The notes beneath the pieces were generated by a model, which searched no databases, had not been told where the DNA came from, and was given only the letters and a program-made list of their open reading frames with translations. This document shows positions 44,883-57,400 of a stretch of DNA of 64,000 bases, piece after piece. Positions within the stretch are counted from its first letter, which is position 1, and the number at the start of each line of letters is the position of its first letter. This DNA is from Toxorhynchites rutilus septentrionalis (taxonomy: Eukaryota > Arthropoda > Insecta > Diptera > Culicidae), in the NCBI RefSeq assembly GCF_029784135.1, contig NC_073744.1:10313429-10377428 (forward strand). The letters run 5' to 3'. A program made the translations under genes and the position numbers.

Positions 44883-44928
44883 ACACAACATTTGTCAAAG
44901 TCATTAAAATGAATTTATAAACACAACA
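44853..44928 (+). repeat. Two 38-bp direct repeats at the LINE 3' end
   Basis: 44853-44890 and 44891-44928 differ by one base (g to a). The first copy includes the ORF2 stop codon. Likely a 3'-end duplication made during or before reverse transcription. Confidence 0.9.
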
Positions 44929-45937
44929 GTATGCGGTCAGCAGAAAAATACACACATATAAAATAGCGTGCAGTGTTGTATTCAGAAATACTGACAAATT
45001 TGTGAACTTTGTTGATATAAACTCGTTTTTCTGTATGTTTTTTTTTCACAAAATTGAACTCGGAGACAAAGTGAACTAAAATTTTGTTAAAAATTCCTCC
45101 CAAACTGCACGTTATTTACTAATAACAACGCGAGGATCTTCATAGCATACCTGATAACTGTCTACGTTCGTTGGTTTGAGTTCACGGTGGGAAGACAATG
45201 AACCGTCCATTAATGGTGTAACTAATTTTTTGCATCAGAGTTTATATGGACGTAAGGGTAAGATTGTGTACGCGGGTAACAAGATTTATGTCAGGGGGAG
45301 TAGAAGTGTGGGTTGAAGTCAGGTTGAATGAAAAGGCAGATTTGTATTCATTAGTCACGTCAGTTGGAATAATCAGTCATCCTCGCTCTCATCGCTCGTC
45401 TATTAATGTTCTAGTCAATTAAAATCATGTTGTCCTAGTCGAAACGAAGCTACTGAGAGGAGAGTCGATTTTCATTTTTCATCTTCGAATATTTCGGGCC
45501 ATGCCGAAATACGAAGATAAAAGTACGAAGTACGAAGAGTGTATGATGAATATTTGGCCTAGGACAGACATGCCATAACCTAATTTCGAACTGTCTATAT
45601 CACCGTTGAAAAACGTTCTTTTATGGGCTTCAGATAACAAATTTCATGACTTTTTCTTCACGGCTTCACGGATTTCTTTCCAGCAGAAAGCTCTACACGT
45701 CTGGAAACATAATACGCCGTGAATGGTGTTGCGATCAAAATTTGTTCAAACAAAAAAAAATAGTTATCGCTTCATTGGAGAGATTTTCGAGTTTGGTTCG
45801 TCACTCCAACAAGAATGATTGTAAATTGATGGATTTTTTTTGAAAATTGAAAAAATAATCTCATTTTCCTTCCTGAAGTTTAATTTATATAGATGTGATA
45901 AAATATATAACTAAGCTTTCAATTGACTGAATCCGAG
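44929..45937. other. Unassigned intergenic DNA
   Basis: Contains a small 'cgaagatgaaaa'/'tacgaagta' palindromic cluster around 45480-45540. No gene. Confidence 0.4.
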
Positions 45938-46840
45938 TTACCGGGTCTTTTGTTTAACTACTTCCATCAAATTCTGTATTGTCCACTTTGTTCGCCGCCG
46001 TTTCTCGTTTCCAATTGTTTTCTCAGGTTCCGCTTGGCGATGGACGAAGCCACCAATACAGAAAACATCCGCTGTTTTATTCATTTCCATTGATGGAAAA
46101 ACAGCTTGTGATACAAACGTTTCATTGGATTTCGCATTAAGACCTGAGTATCGAATCCACATCGCACGGAAACCGTTGATCAATGTCGATTGTAAGTTCA
46201 CCATTCTATCCACAGCTTCTTTCAAAAGAGCTGCAATTTCTTTCCTCGGGAGTATTTCACCATTACTGTCGATCCTCCATTCTATAAGAACTTGATACCG
46301 AAAGTTTTTGAGTGGTCGGAAAAATTATGTCCATGGAGAAAGAGTATAATAGGAAACGGTATTTTCTGCTGGACAAGCTAAGGATAAAACACATCTTTGA
46401 GAAACAGGAAAAATATGTCCCGGTTCAGGCCGTTCTTTCAGCGGCCCAGCTTTCGGGTAATCTCTGCCAAATCTCTTTTGGAATACTGGATCTGTACGGG
46501 TATAGCATCATCGTTGGCGCTAACAGCACGGCTGCGTTTCCACAAAACAATGCGGTGTAAGATTCTCTATCGGGGTTATCTACATTTGCGTGGACATTTT
46601 TTTGGCTGGAACCAGCTAAAACCAGTTCCTTTGTAGATATTGTATGTAACGCTGTTTAGTCCAAATTGACTATCTGTTCCGGAAATTACAAAAACATTGG
46701 ACAGCGCCTCTTCTTCGAAATATTCACGAATTTCGTGAAAACAGCTCCTGATGTCTGGCTCGAAAACGGCCGCACGATGCTCTGGCAATACGCTAGGCCC
46801 CTGTCTCGATATTTCTGGATGCCGTTTAATGAACCCATTG
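45938..46840 (-). pseudogene. pogo/Tigger-type transposase relic
   Basis: Read right to left: AWINGFIKRHPEIS is the second half of a Tc5/CENP-B-type DNA-binding domain, followed by a frame-broken catalytic region (MMLYPYRSSIPKEIWQRLP; GEILPRKEIAALLKEAV on the left side) and a basic C-terminus. At least three frameshifts and missing blocks are evident; the first catalytic Asp is not preserved in a normal context (VISGTDSQFGL). No inverted ends found. It differs in sequence from the Tigger-like element at 22821-24647. Non-functional relic. Confidence 0.65.
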
Positions 46841-46848
46841 ATCCATGC

Positions 46849-46895
46849 TCCCGTGGCCGAGTGGTTAGCGTCCGACACTAGCATGCCGGGCGTCT
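46849..46895 (+). mobile_element. SINE family 1, head fragment
   Basis: 'gtggccgagtggttagcgtc' is the A-box region, followed by 'gcatgccgggcg'. It stops before the B-box. It abuts the pogo relic, so an antisense frame runs through both. Confidence 0.75.
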
Positions 46896-47407
46896 GCTTT
46901 TTTCAACCTATCATATCGCAAGCGTTTCTGACCGGCATTTGTTTTACTCATCGCAATAAAACAAATGAAATCTGTTAGGAGGAATGACGTTTGCATTTGT
47001 AACGAGATAACACATTATCCCTTAGCACATCTTTCCTTTCCCACACATCATAAATTTCAATGCATGTCAAGTGCAACTAAATACCGCTGTTCCAAAATAA
47101 TAAATAACGTTAGTCACCCAGTTGGAATGTCCGTGTATTACTTTCGGAAAAATAATTAAAACATGACCCAGTTGTATCCATAGCCACGCTTACTCTCTCT
47201 CTCTCTTCACTCATGATGTTTTTAAGTTTAAGCCATGCCTGACCGCGTGTTAGCATCGTAAGCTGTGAAGAGTTTAAAGCTAGTATTTAAGCTAAAGATA
47301 GAAATAAATAATCAATCTTAGTCTTAGCCTAACATGACACAAAAGAGAAAAGTATTTCTAATATTAGCTCTATATTTCCAAAGTCCCAAACTGTTCCACC
47401 TTCGACA
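46896..47407. other. Unassigned DNA
   Basis: Contains a (CT)n run near 47190-47206 and a short SINE-like 'gaagagtttaaagct' near 47268. No gene. Confidence 0.4.
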
Positions 47408-48814
47408 CATTGAAAAAAAAATGGACAACAATCGTCGATTTTTCATCGGTTTACCTTCACACGCACTGACGAAACTACACATGTAGTATCAATCATAGTA
47501 ACCCATGAGCCAGCAGAAAAAAATTGACGGCTCTACCAGTCGAACTCTAACCGTAACGGCGAAAACAGTGACGCTACTCCTTTCAGAAGTGTGCGCGCTC
47601 AAACTGTACCCCGCTGCGTCGAAAACGGACATCGTGTGACACTTTGTGGACGCCGGATACGCCCGTTCCGACATCTACCACATCTTGGCACTACTGTACA
47701 ACAATCAGAAGATCGAAAGAAAGCCCGGTTTCGGACGGCCGACGACCTTGAGCGACAAGAAGCTCCAAAGGATGCTGAAGAGGTAGATCGAAGGAAAAGT
47801 GGCTACATCGCTGCGTGCGCTTGTCCGGGAGGTCGGTGCAACCGGTCAAATAGTGAAAAAGTACCTGGCGAACATGGACATACATGTCAGGAAGCGTAAG
47901 TCCCGTCCACTGGCCTCGGAGCTGCAGGCAATGACGTAGCGGTGGTGATGGACGACGAGACCTATCTCACCCTGGATGGCAACGAATGGCAAGGTACTTC
48001 GTATTTTACTATCCTCACGAAGGTGCTGATGTGGCTGACAATCAGCGAGAGGGGAATGTCAAAGCCGCTCTTCCTTAGGTCCGGACTGGCCATGAACGGG
48101 GAAATTTATAGTACGAAGTGCTTGCCGGAAGTTGCGTCATTCATCAAGAAATACTTCGCCCTTATGAGGGCGAAGACGCGATGTTCTGGCCGGATCTGGC
48201 GTCGGACCACTACTCGAAGCGATCGTTAGATGATTTGGAGCGGTTGAATATCAATGTGGTACTCGACGAATCCGCCCGACGTTCTCCGGCTGCGCCCCAT
48301 GGAGAATTTCTGGGCAAACCTTACGCTTCCTGACATGTATGTCCATGTTCGCCAGGTACTTTTTCACTATTTGACCGGTTGCACCGACCTCCCGGACAAG
48401 CGCACGCAGCGATGTAGCCACTTTTCCTTCGATCTACCTCTTCAGCATCCTTTGGAGCTTCTTGTCGCTCAAGGTCGTCGGCCGTCCGAAACCCGGCTTT
48501 CTTTCGATCTTCTGATTGTTGTACAGTAGTGCCAAGATGTGGTAGATGTCGGAACGGGCGTATCCGGCGTCCACAAAGTGTCACACGATGTCCGTTTTCG
48601 ACGCAGCGGGGTACAGTTTGAGCGCGCACACTTCTGAAAGGAGTAGCGTCACTGTTTTCGCCGTTACGGTTAGAGTTCGACTGGTAGAGCCGTCAATTTT
48701 TTTCTGCTGGCTCATGGGTTACTATGATTGATACTACATGTGTAGTTTCGTCAGTGCGTGTGAAGGTAAACCGATGAAAAATCGACGATTGTTGTCCATT
48801 TTTTTTTTTCAATG
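47408..48814. mobile_element. Palindromic (fold-back) derivative of an ITmD37E transposon
   Basis: Arms 47408-47900 and 48320-48814 are near-identical inverted copies of about 494 bp. Each carries the end, start region and HTH part of one transposase. The centre, 47901-48319, carries the catalytic part once. The normal 3' half and 3' end are missing. No TA duplication was found at the outer edges. The junction at 48320-48330 lies in a stretch shared by both parts (CTTACGCTTCC). Confidence 0.85.
47510..48330 (+). pseudogene. ITmD37E-type transposase pseudogene (core)
   Basis: N-terminal HTH codons around 47560-47890 (YARSDIYHILALLYNN; SLRALVREVGATGQIVKKYL in shifted frames), then MDDETYLTLDGNEW near 47947 (first Asp), FWPDLASDHYSK near 48187 (second Asp) and, one base out of frame, LRLRPMENFW near 48285 (Glu). 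Spacing between second Asp and Glu is about 37, consistent with DD37E. The frame is broken several times, and the end is replaced by the inverted 5' arm. Divergent from the copy at 41817-42834, so a different ITmD37E lineage. Confidence 0.75.
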
Positions 48815-49080
48815 AGAAGGAATTGAAAAATGAAACGAAGAAATAACTCAAAAACATGCCTACACGCATGTCTTCGTCCGTCATGGTGAATGTTCCGGTT
48901 AATTGCCGGAAGGTCGTTCGCAAGAGTGTATCACCATCCACAGAAAGTCCATTTTTTTAATGCAAACGTAGAAATATAAGTGTCCTTGTTCCAGTCATGT
49001 TTATTTCGGTGATAACCGATCGAACTTGCAATGAAAGATGTGAAAAAACTATTAAATCAATCCAGCGAACCTGTATCGTT
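48815..49080. other. Unassigned DNA
   Basis: No supported feature. Confidence 0.4.
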
Positions 49081-49591
49081 AGGGGGTCTCCGTAGCCACA
49101 TTGGTTGCGCGTTCGCTTAGTAAGCGATCGATCGTGAGTTCAAAAACTCAGGGCCCTTATTGGATCATCTTTGTGTTGTTACAGAATAGCTACGTCCACG
49201 CAACAATAATCAGCGATGGAGATCGATCCACGGTCGAAATAAGATCGATCCACGGTCGAAATAAGATCGATTCATTCATACAACTGCTCTGCTCTGCAAG
49301 ACACATCGGCTACTGTTCTATAAATAACTCAACAATGATCAATCAACTGTCTCCGCTGTCCGGTGGTCCAACTGGATAATGGAAGAACTGAAAGAATACT
49401 CTTACGCCTAAATGGCTACTGTGTGAATGTACCATATGTAATGGTATAGAAGAAATACTGGCGAATGGCAACTGTGTAATGTGCTAATTATAGATATGAT
49501 AATCATGTGACATGTACACGATTAAAATTCGGCTCTGTTACAGCTAAAAAAATGCTAATGAGTCTTAAATAAATAAATGGGATAAAAAAAG
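49081..49591 (+). mobile_element. tRNA-derived long SINE (family 3), copy 2
   Basis: Aligns along its whole length with 4605-5096. It has an extra tandem 'ccacggtcgaaataagatcg' unit and small indels. A perfect 11-bp duplication CCTGTATCGTT lies at 49070-49080 and 49592-49602. Confidence 0.85.
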
Positions 49592-49879
49592 CCTGTATCG
49601 TTCAATTTTTATTATTTTCCGGAGATTTTCAATCGTTTACACTTTGTAAATTGATAACAACTGTACACAATGCTTTTAGCCACTTTGCTAAGGAAAACAA
49701 CGAATTGGCGAATGACAGGTCGACGAACGTATTTTATGGTAAGTGGGTGGAATTATGCACTGGCTGGTGTAAGGGAGCTTCACGGTATATATATTTTTTT
49801 TTTCTAAAATCATGAATCCATACTTTTTGGTTGAGCATGCTGACCATCGCGACTTCTCACTAGCGTACTTTTTTTTTCA

Positions 49880-50075
49880 TTATAGAGGCCCTGGACATTC
49901 ATGTCCATTCATGCCTTGAAGAGGGTCATGGAGGGTCGCTGTTCGCTTAGTAAGCGAACACGTAACACATTTGGCTACGAAGACGCCCTCCTCACAAGCG
50001 TAGACAGGGATGGGAATCCGAATGGATCGTTCGGGTAGTTTTAGACAGAAGGAATCGAACCTGTGCGGCTTCTGT
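49880..50075 (-). repeat. SINE-like fragment related to family 3 head
   Basis: On the - strand 'gttcgattcctt' (B-box-like), then 'cttcgtagccaaatgtgtta' and 'ttcgcttactaagcgaa', echoing the family-3 head. Ends not clear. Confidence 0.45.
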
Positions 50076-51239
50076 GTGATCTGACTAAAACCTAATAGAC
50101 ATTTATATTTAATAAACTCTGCTCTTCTCGTTTGCTCGTAGTACTCCTTTTTACGCATGTAAATTGCATCCAAAATATGACTAAGGCTAGCATATGTATT
50201 ATATAAATACAGTTTCTTACGTCTTATATGAAGCTTTCTCCCTTTTGGTTTCCTGCCTATTTTTGTGTTTGCAATAAGTAGACAACATTTGAAAGCGAAT
50301 AAAATGACGAAACCAGAAAACGAATAATACTTGTCTGTACATGTCTGTCTACGCGCGCGCGATTGAAAGGGAGAGTGTACAGTATGTTCCGAAATCTTGT
50401 GTGTTTTACAAAAACGGCCCTCTTGTGGTCTCGCAATAAATATAAATCGTTACGCTCTATATATATCAAAAAAATTCCCGTCGTATGTAAAATACGTCTT
50501 GATGCGAGTGACCGTGAACAACAGTAAACTAATTTCACAGTTATAATGTCGGGTGAATAATATTATAGTTTTACGCTTGAAAAGTGTTGTATAAATAGAA
50601 TATATTATTTGTCTGTCGTTGATTCCACAAAATTTGAATGGTCCAACCATATGATTCGTGGAGTTCGATGTGTATATTGTGTATCATGGATTGTAACGAT
50701 TCTCAAGTTTAAAACTTGGCAACTTCGAAAGGCATTCAGTGGTTCCCTCTGCTTTGTATTTCAATCTGCAAATCAATGATTAATAACACAACTAGTAAAC
50801 AACTGGTTTGAACTAAAATAAAATTAAAAGAAAACCGTCTCGCGGAAGAAGTGCTTCTGTGATTGTTGTTTGTGTTTGCTTCGATTGAACGCTGTTGATA
50901 GTTCCAACTAAGGTTATAGCAACAGCCTAACTCTTCTCCTTCTTCGTTTCAGTTTCCTTTTTTTTCAAAGCGGCAATATATCCTCTACTCTGTAACGGGC
51001 GTCCATTTTTTGTCTTGTTTGATTATTACAAAAGAAAGCTCAAATTACTATGTTATATAACTTACCCCTCTTGGAAACGTCTTTTGCAATAAAAACAATA
51101 TTAATAAACTAGCTCAAACTTAAACAACGACAACAGTTCTCGATATCGTCCTCATGGTTAGCGGTTTTGTCGTCGATCTACGCGCGTCGTTTGCATTTTC
51201 TACTCCATCTCTATCTTCTATGTTGTCAATGTGTGTATC
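50076..51239 (-). other. Probable lgl 3' UTR and downstream DNA
   Basis: No gene or transposon recognised. Part is expected to be lgl 3' UTR because it directly follows the stop at 51240. The polyadenylation site is not settled. Confidence 0.4.
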
Positions 51240-51423
51240 TTAAAACTGGCTCTCTTTCCGGAGTAATCCCGCTCCTCCCCCTGCTCCACCGGAAGTGATG
51301 GTTTTGCTGCTTTCCGTCGTTGTCGTCGTGCTATGCTCCCCATTAACGTGACCGATGCCGTGCTTCACAGTTGTGATGACCGATTTGATGATCACAGAAT
51401 TGGAAGCCGTTTCGGTAGAATCG
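51240..51423 (-). CDS. l(2)gl: lgl terminal exon
   Basis: Acceptor TTTTCAG|CGATTC completes Gly and gives GDSTETASNSVIIKSVITTV, then a His/Thr/Gly-rich stretch and the conserved end ESQF before TAA at 51240-51242. Confidence 0.94.
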
Positions 51424-54400
51424 CTGAAAATGGAAGTGAAATGTATCTTAGCAGGCAGTAAACAGTTATAAGCCAAAACATTTACATGTCGTGCAAAAAA
51501 TTAGGAAATTCAATGCCTCAGTAGACGTTTGAAAGACCGATGGAAAACAAAATCGCTTCCGGAATTTATCCTTTATCCTTTTATTTATTTTTTATTTATT
51601 GACACACAAATTATTGTAGCGTAAGGAATTCTCCTTTTTATGTACTACGTTAGGTTTAATGCATTGAGCTCTTCAATCTACTTTTACTTTCCTAAAATTA
51701 TAAATTTAACCAATGATTTTTTTTATTCCTCCTGTTAAACCATTTAACGCATTCCCTATGAAATCCACTCACACTATTTATACTCTTAATTTCGTTAGGT
51801 AACTGATCCCAAAAACCAATGCCCCTGACAAACAATGTATTTGCACAATGCGATGAATTATATAGTGGTATCACATAATCCCTACTACGATTACTTCGGA
51901 ATGCAGTCAGTTTTTCAAATAAGTATGTAATTTTGAACAAGGTTAGACATGTTCGCAACTTTACAAATTCATGGAAGGGACAGCCCAGTAGAACATGATG
52001 CTTTTCAGACACTCTAGAAAATCTACCTAAATTAAAAACATATCGAATACAACAGTTTAAGGCAATTCTAAATCTGTTCATCGCTCGAACAGTTGCGTTC
52101 AAAAGAAAAATATCCACATACATATAATGAGGAAGAAGCAATGATTGATACAGCCGTAACTTTATAGGAGTTGGAAGCATGTAAGATGGAAGACTCAAAA
52201 GTCGTAAACCAGCGAATATTTTGCTACATTGATTACTAATGTGTTTGTCCCATTCTAGATTGTTTTGGATGACAAACCCTAAATTACATGCCCTGTCAAC
52301 GTAACCTAGTTTCTCGGTGCCTATGAACAAGGATGGTAACTCGCCATTTTGAATATTTCTGACAATAAACATAGCTTTAGTTTTTGATGCATTCACTGGC
52401 AGCATGTTCCGAATTGACCATCGATAAATTCTACCCAAATCAAAATTTATGAAGTCAGATATCATAGGCACTGGTAAGCCTTCTACGGCTAAGTAATGTT
52501 GCACATCATCCGCGAACATGTGAATCTTATGGCGGGTTTACATTAGGGAGATCTATAGCTATAGATGAATTTATTCACGTGAATATAGGTGTAAACGGGT
52601 GAGAATAAATATGATACACTTATTCGATGTATATATAACTTGAATAAATTCAGCATATGTAAACGCTTGTGAGTTTCTCACTGGTGAGAAATCACTAAAG
52701 TTGGATGCAGTTCTACTTCAGGTGAATAAATTCACCGAAAATATGAATATATTCATTATAGTAGTTAACGCTAGTGTAAACAGTTCATGCGATTTCTATA
52801 AATCTCATCATATTTCTTCACATTAATATATCACTAGTCTAAACCCACCCTTACAGTGCTTCAGAACAGACGGTTGATCATTGATGAAGCATGAAAATAA
52901 CAAGGGGCCCAAATTTGAACTCAAACACCAAACATAATTGGAATGTGTTTGGAATATTTTCCATTTGCAAAAACAGCTTGCGTTCGTTTCGATGGATACG
53001 AGTGAATCAACCTAACAGCTGAACGGCTGAACGAAAACTCAGAGGATAATTTTTCCAAAAGTTTAGTGTGCGATACTTTATCGGAGGCTTTAGAAAAATC
53101 AATCAGTATTAGAACAGCAACACTTTTCCTATCAATAACCGAGTGAATATCATCGAGCACTTTCAAAAACCAGAAGTTGTGCTATGTCCACGGCGAAAAA
53201 CTGATTGAAGATGGTGCATTAGATTATAACTATCAATATGGTCTTGAATTTGGTTTTTTATCAATCGTACAAATACTTTTGACAGGGCGCACAGAATGCT
53301 AATCGGTCTTAAATTAGCCAAATTACCGCTTTTCCCTTTCTTTTGAATAGGAATTATTTTAGAAAATTTCCAAGCTTGTGGAATTTTAGAAGAAACAATA
53401 ATAAGATTGAATATATATCTCAACACAGGACAAACCGAAGGAAATAAAGATTTAAGGAATTTCATCAAAACCTACTGTATCAGATTTAATTCAGTTTATT
53501 TATATAATACTATCGTTATCAGAAATTGCTGAAAATTCAAAGCCATTTATATTTTCTGGAGGAATAGGGGATAATTCAGTATCCGTAGAGAAATTGGAGC
53601 TAAAATATTCGTTAATTTCGTCATTGAATGAATTTTTATTTACTAAGTGAGTGACTCTGTTTCGAAGCGGCTTGAATTGGTTTTGGTTATAAACAGATAT
53701 ATCCGAGATCCATAAATGATACGCAATATTTCTTTCTAGAATAGCTTGCGCGATTTCATTAGTAAACCATGAATTCTTTTTTGCACGTGTTATCCTTAAT
53801 GGAATAGGCTTAATGGATTTCCATTGAAAAAGTTCAAAGCCAAATCGGTATCAGTTATGCTCAGAGCTGCAATTTGTCATTGTCACTGCATGTATTTGGG
53901 CTACTATGACGACCATTGCAACATTACCACCAAACGACGTGCAACAAAATATAAACCGACAAAACAAATTCCTCACTCTTCGATACTAAATAGTTTGTCA
54001 GAGTGTGTTGACGACCAATGCATGTTGCAAGTCAGTGCCATATGATCGTCAAGACGGGAAATACTATGCCACTTGATGTAATGGAAGTTTACACGTTTAC
54101 CAGGGTACATTTGTTTACGTTGGGCTACCTGAATACCATTCTTACACGTTATCGCGTGTTCGACATAGTATTTACTTCAGTAAATACCGGCAACAACAAC
54201 CGGAACGAAAATCGAACCTTTGCTCGATGAGAATAAAATACAGTCTCCGACAATCATCAATTCGATGCTGACAATTTTACCGCCTACTTGGTCGGTCAAA
54301 ACGTATTGACAAAGCTCAGTAACAAGCAAATTGTTGCATCGTACTCCGTCAGTCACCATTTGACCAACATTTTTGTCAGTAGGATGCGACTAACGTGGCT

Positions 54401-57400
54401 CGTCAGTTGTCAGTGACATTGATGAAAAAATGCAGCTCTGGTTATGCTATAGAGATATGCCCAATTAACCCTCTCAAAAGTATCCATAAGAGACGACAAA
54501 TTCAAATTCCGATAATCGCGAAAAGTATGGATAGAATCAACATGAGATCGACTTATTTTAATGGATGTAAATAAAACATCATGTCTTAATAATGCTGGTG
54601 CAGAAACTTGGTTTAAATTTAGAACAAAGTCTGCATCATTTGTTAAAAATAAATCAATTAACGAACTACCCCCTGAGAAAAAATGAGTGTTCGTGAATTT
54701 ATCCGTTTCAAGCCTTTATGGCTTTTCAATCTTTCTGTTCTACCATCAGTTCTATTGAAGTTGGTGTTAAAGTCAGTACGAGACATGCTACCAACCCCAA
54801 CAAATATCTCTGATGCGAAAAGTACCTTACACTTCAAGAAACTTCTGTAATAAACACAAACGCCCCCACCACAGCTATAGTTGCGTTGATTTCTAACGAT
54901 GTTATAACCGTCAATTTCTATTAGGATCTATTATTCCTGTCGCAGCTCATTCCCAAGGTGTTGTTGTTTGTTTTGCCTCTCACCATCGTAAAAGCGCTTT
55001 GTTTTGCTTCTGTTAGTAGCGGATGAACCCGTTCTGAGCGTAGTCGATTGATATGACGGATCAATCGTGAAATGAGTTACCAATGAAACAATGGCTATAG
55101 ATGTAGAATATGTTGGATTTGCGCAACAGAGTTGGTTTGAAGGCGAGATTGTAGCTAATCCAGAGCGTGGAATTTCATATGCTTTGCATCCGGTGATGAT
55201 GCTAGAAGAATCGTGTTGCAGAATAAGTCCACGTAGAGGCGAAAATTACGTAGAAACTTCACACAAACCACTCAGTAGCCAGGTTACTCACTACTCTCGC
55301 TCATCCCTTTAGGACTCTTTTTGTCTATTGTGGAATCGAATTTATTCTGGCAATGAGAAGTAGAAACATTCCGAGAAACACAAAATGCGAAAAAAGTCCT
55401 GTTTCCAAGACTCGGCCCAAATTGCTTTCCCGGGAAGACAATGCTCTGCTGTTTTGTAAGCAGAAATGTTTATAAATAAACTCACCCAACAAGTTTCAAA
55501 TCCTTGATGTTGGACGAATTGAGAGAGGTGATTTCGGTCGCTTTGGCTGACGAGGCCACATTGTTCGAATGAGTGCTCAGCACGGAAAGGCGTCCTAAAG
55601 AAAAGAAACATAACATACAGTAAGACACACATGAAGGGAAACTGTGCACTGTGGAACACAAGCCTACCCACAATCTCCTCGGTCGTGGTCGAACAGAGGG
55701 TGGTCGTCGTCGAGTTCAGGTGGTCTCGCACCGAATCGATTGTAATGTCTCCGATCGAGCTGGTAATCGTTTCGTTTGCCTTGTTTGGCGATGCTTCGTC
55801 CCCACTGGAGGAGGTGCCATTGGTTAATCCGTCCCCACCGCCACCGGTTCCGTTGACAGCGCTAACAACGGCCACCGAGAGAGGTGTCGTGAAATCGATG
55901 GGATTTTCCTTTGCACCTACGCCAGTAGCGCCTTCTGCTGCAGTGGCGGCCGGAGGTGTATCATCCGCTGGTGTGACTGGCTCTTCCGTGTCTGGTCCTG
56001 TATCGTCATCGTTCCGTTCTGCGTGGGACCAATCTTCCAGATCGACGAAACCGGTTGGCGAGACAATCTTTGCGGTGGATAGTGTGATACGCTGTACTTC
56101 CGATGAGGACATCATGTATAGGGCTTCACCGTGGTTTGTGAAGCAAAGCGAGGAAATACCACTACAATGTGAATGTTTTGATATCAGATGAATTAGAGTT
56201 GAAGATTTCAATATAGCTTACTTGATATCTTCTCTTCGCACAGCCGCTGCATTCAGCTGACGTCGCAGCTCGGGAATTGACAGGACCAGACAATCGCCTA
56301 GATTGGTCAAACACAGCAAACTGATTTCGGTATACTTTTGGAGTTCTGGTAGGGTGGAGGGGGTAGTGGTATCGTTGGTGCTTGTGTTCAATGCTTCCGC
56401 CGAAGGAGAGGCGGACGCGGGTGCCGTACCAGCTACTGACGGAGACTTGGCTAGGGACTTTGTTGGACTTGGTTGCAGCTGGTGCGCTGGCACTGTACAC
56501 GAGAATGTGGCAAATGCTATGCGACGAACTCTGAAATTAGAAGTTCTTTAAGTTTTGTTGCCTTTATTTTCTAATATATTGGGTGTATAATCTTCTTCCA
56601 CTATTCCCTTCATAGAAGCATTTAGCGGGCATACAGTAAACTGCGGCATCTGCTAATATGAGCTCATATAAACATTAATCGACACTGCATCGTCCGCGGT
56701 TGCCGTTTAAGTGAATTTCTGATCTCGAAAACGTATGGTAAAAAACTTATTATTATTATTATTATTTGTTTTATTTCATCCAACGTTATATAGTATAAGT
56801 GAAGGGTACTTAATTCTAATTTCTTCGTTACCTTGTGCGAAACTGAGCTGAGTTCTCGTTAAAATCAAATAGATAAAACACGGAATTAAAATGACGCATG
56901 ATTGCTCGTATTGGTTCATTACCACTGTAGTCCTGTCTCCATCGTGGCAGGCGAAAAAATTCGAAGGTCCTTAATGCGTAGCCAGGAACGTTTATGTCCA
57001 CTAGTGCCAGGAGGTTAGGAGCGTCGAGTTCGGCGTTCAGCAGCTTAGCGGCAAAAACAGCCTACGCATTCTTGCTCCTTTGTTCTAATGTTTCCAGTCC
57101 TAGTAACTGGCATCTGTCCTGGAAGGGCGGCAGATTGACCGGATCGTTCCACGGCAAGTTGCGAAGCGCAAATCTCACAAATTTACGCTGAATGGCCTCT
57201 ATGCGATCGGTTACGGTACTGTGAAACGGATCCCAGATGATCGAACCCGTCTCAAGAATGGGACGAACCAGACTGGCATACAGCGATTTCAGTGTGTAGG
57301 GATCTTTGAACTCCTTCGTTACCTTTCCAATAAAACCAAGCTGTCGTCGTGCCTTCGAAATTACTTCTGAATGATGGTTTTTGAATGTTAAGCTCGAGTC

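Larger units (their letters stand above)
38688..44928 (+). mobile_element. I-clade non-LTR retrotransposon with nested insertions
   Basis: ORF1 has CCHC knuckles; ORF2 has AP-endonuclease, reverse transcriptase and RNase H, the organisation of the I clade (mosquito examples are called MosquI; assignment to that family is inference). It is interrupted by a 57-bp SINE-like insert (40591-40647) and a 1299-bp ITmD37E transposon (41688-42986). Without these it is about 4.9 kb. The 5' end is not found and may be truncated. The 3' end carries two copies of a 38-bp unit. Confidence 0.85.
51575..54975 (-). mobile_element. EN-RT LINE (CR1/Jockey-type) in lgl intron
   Basis: On the - strand: endonuclease pieces (NYSCGGGVCVYYR near 54890; FSGGSSLIDLFLTNDADFVL near 54670), then RT, then an A/T-rich (TAAA)-like tail near 51575-51605. 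No RNase H, which separates it from the I-type element at 38688. Interrupted at 52530-52850 and 53862-54440. Outer limits are approximate; no target duplication was identified. Confidence 0.75.
51424..55485 (-). other. lgl last intron, 4.06 kb, occupied by a LINE
   Basis: Most of the intron is one EN-RT LINE in sense orientation with the gene, itself carrying two MITEs. The remainder (55000-55485) shows no feature. Confidence 0.85.

Noticed and set aside
46849..46895. Possible genuine tRNA gene
   Set aside because: Only the A-box half matches; no B-box or acceptor stem closure. It is a SINE head fragment.
55631..56191. 186-codon open frame on the + strand
   Set aside because: It is antisense to a confirmed lgl exon (55668-56161), has no domain of its own and follows the codon pattern of the lgl Ser/Thr/Ala-rich linker.
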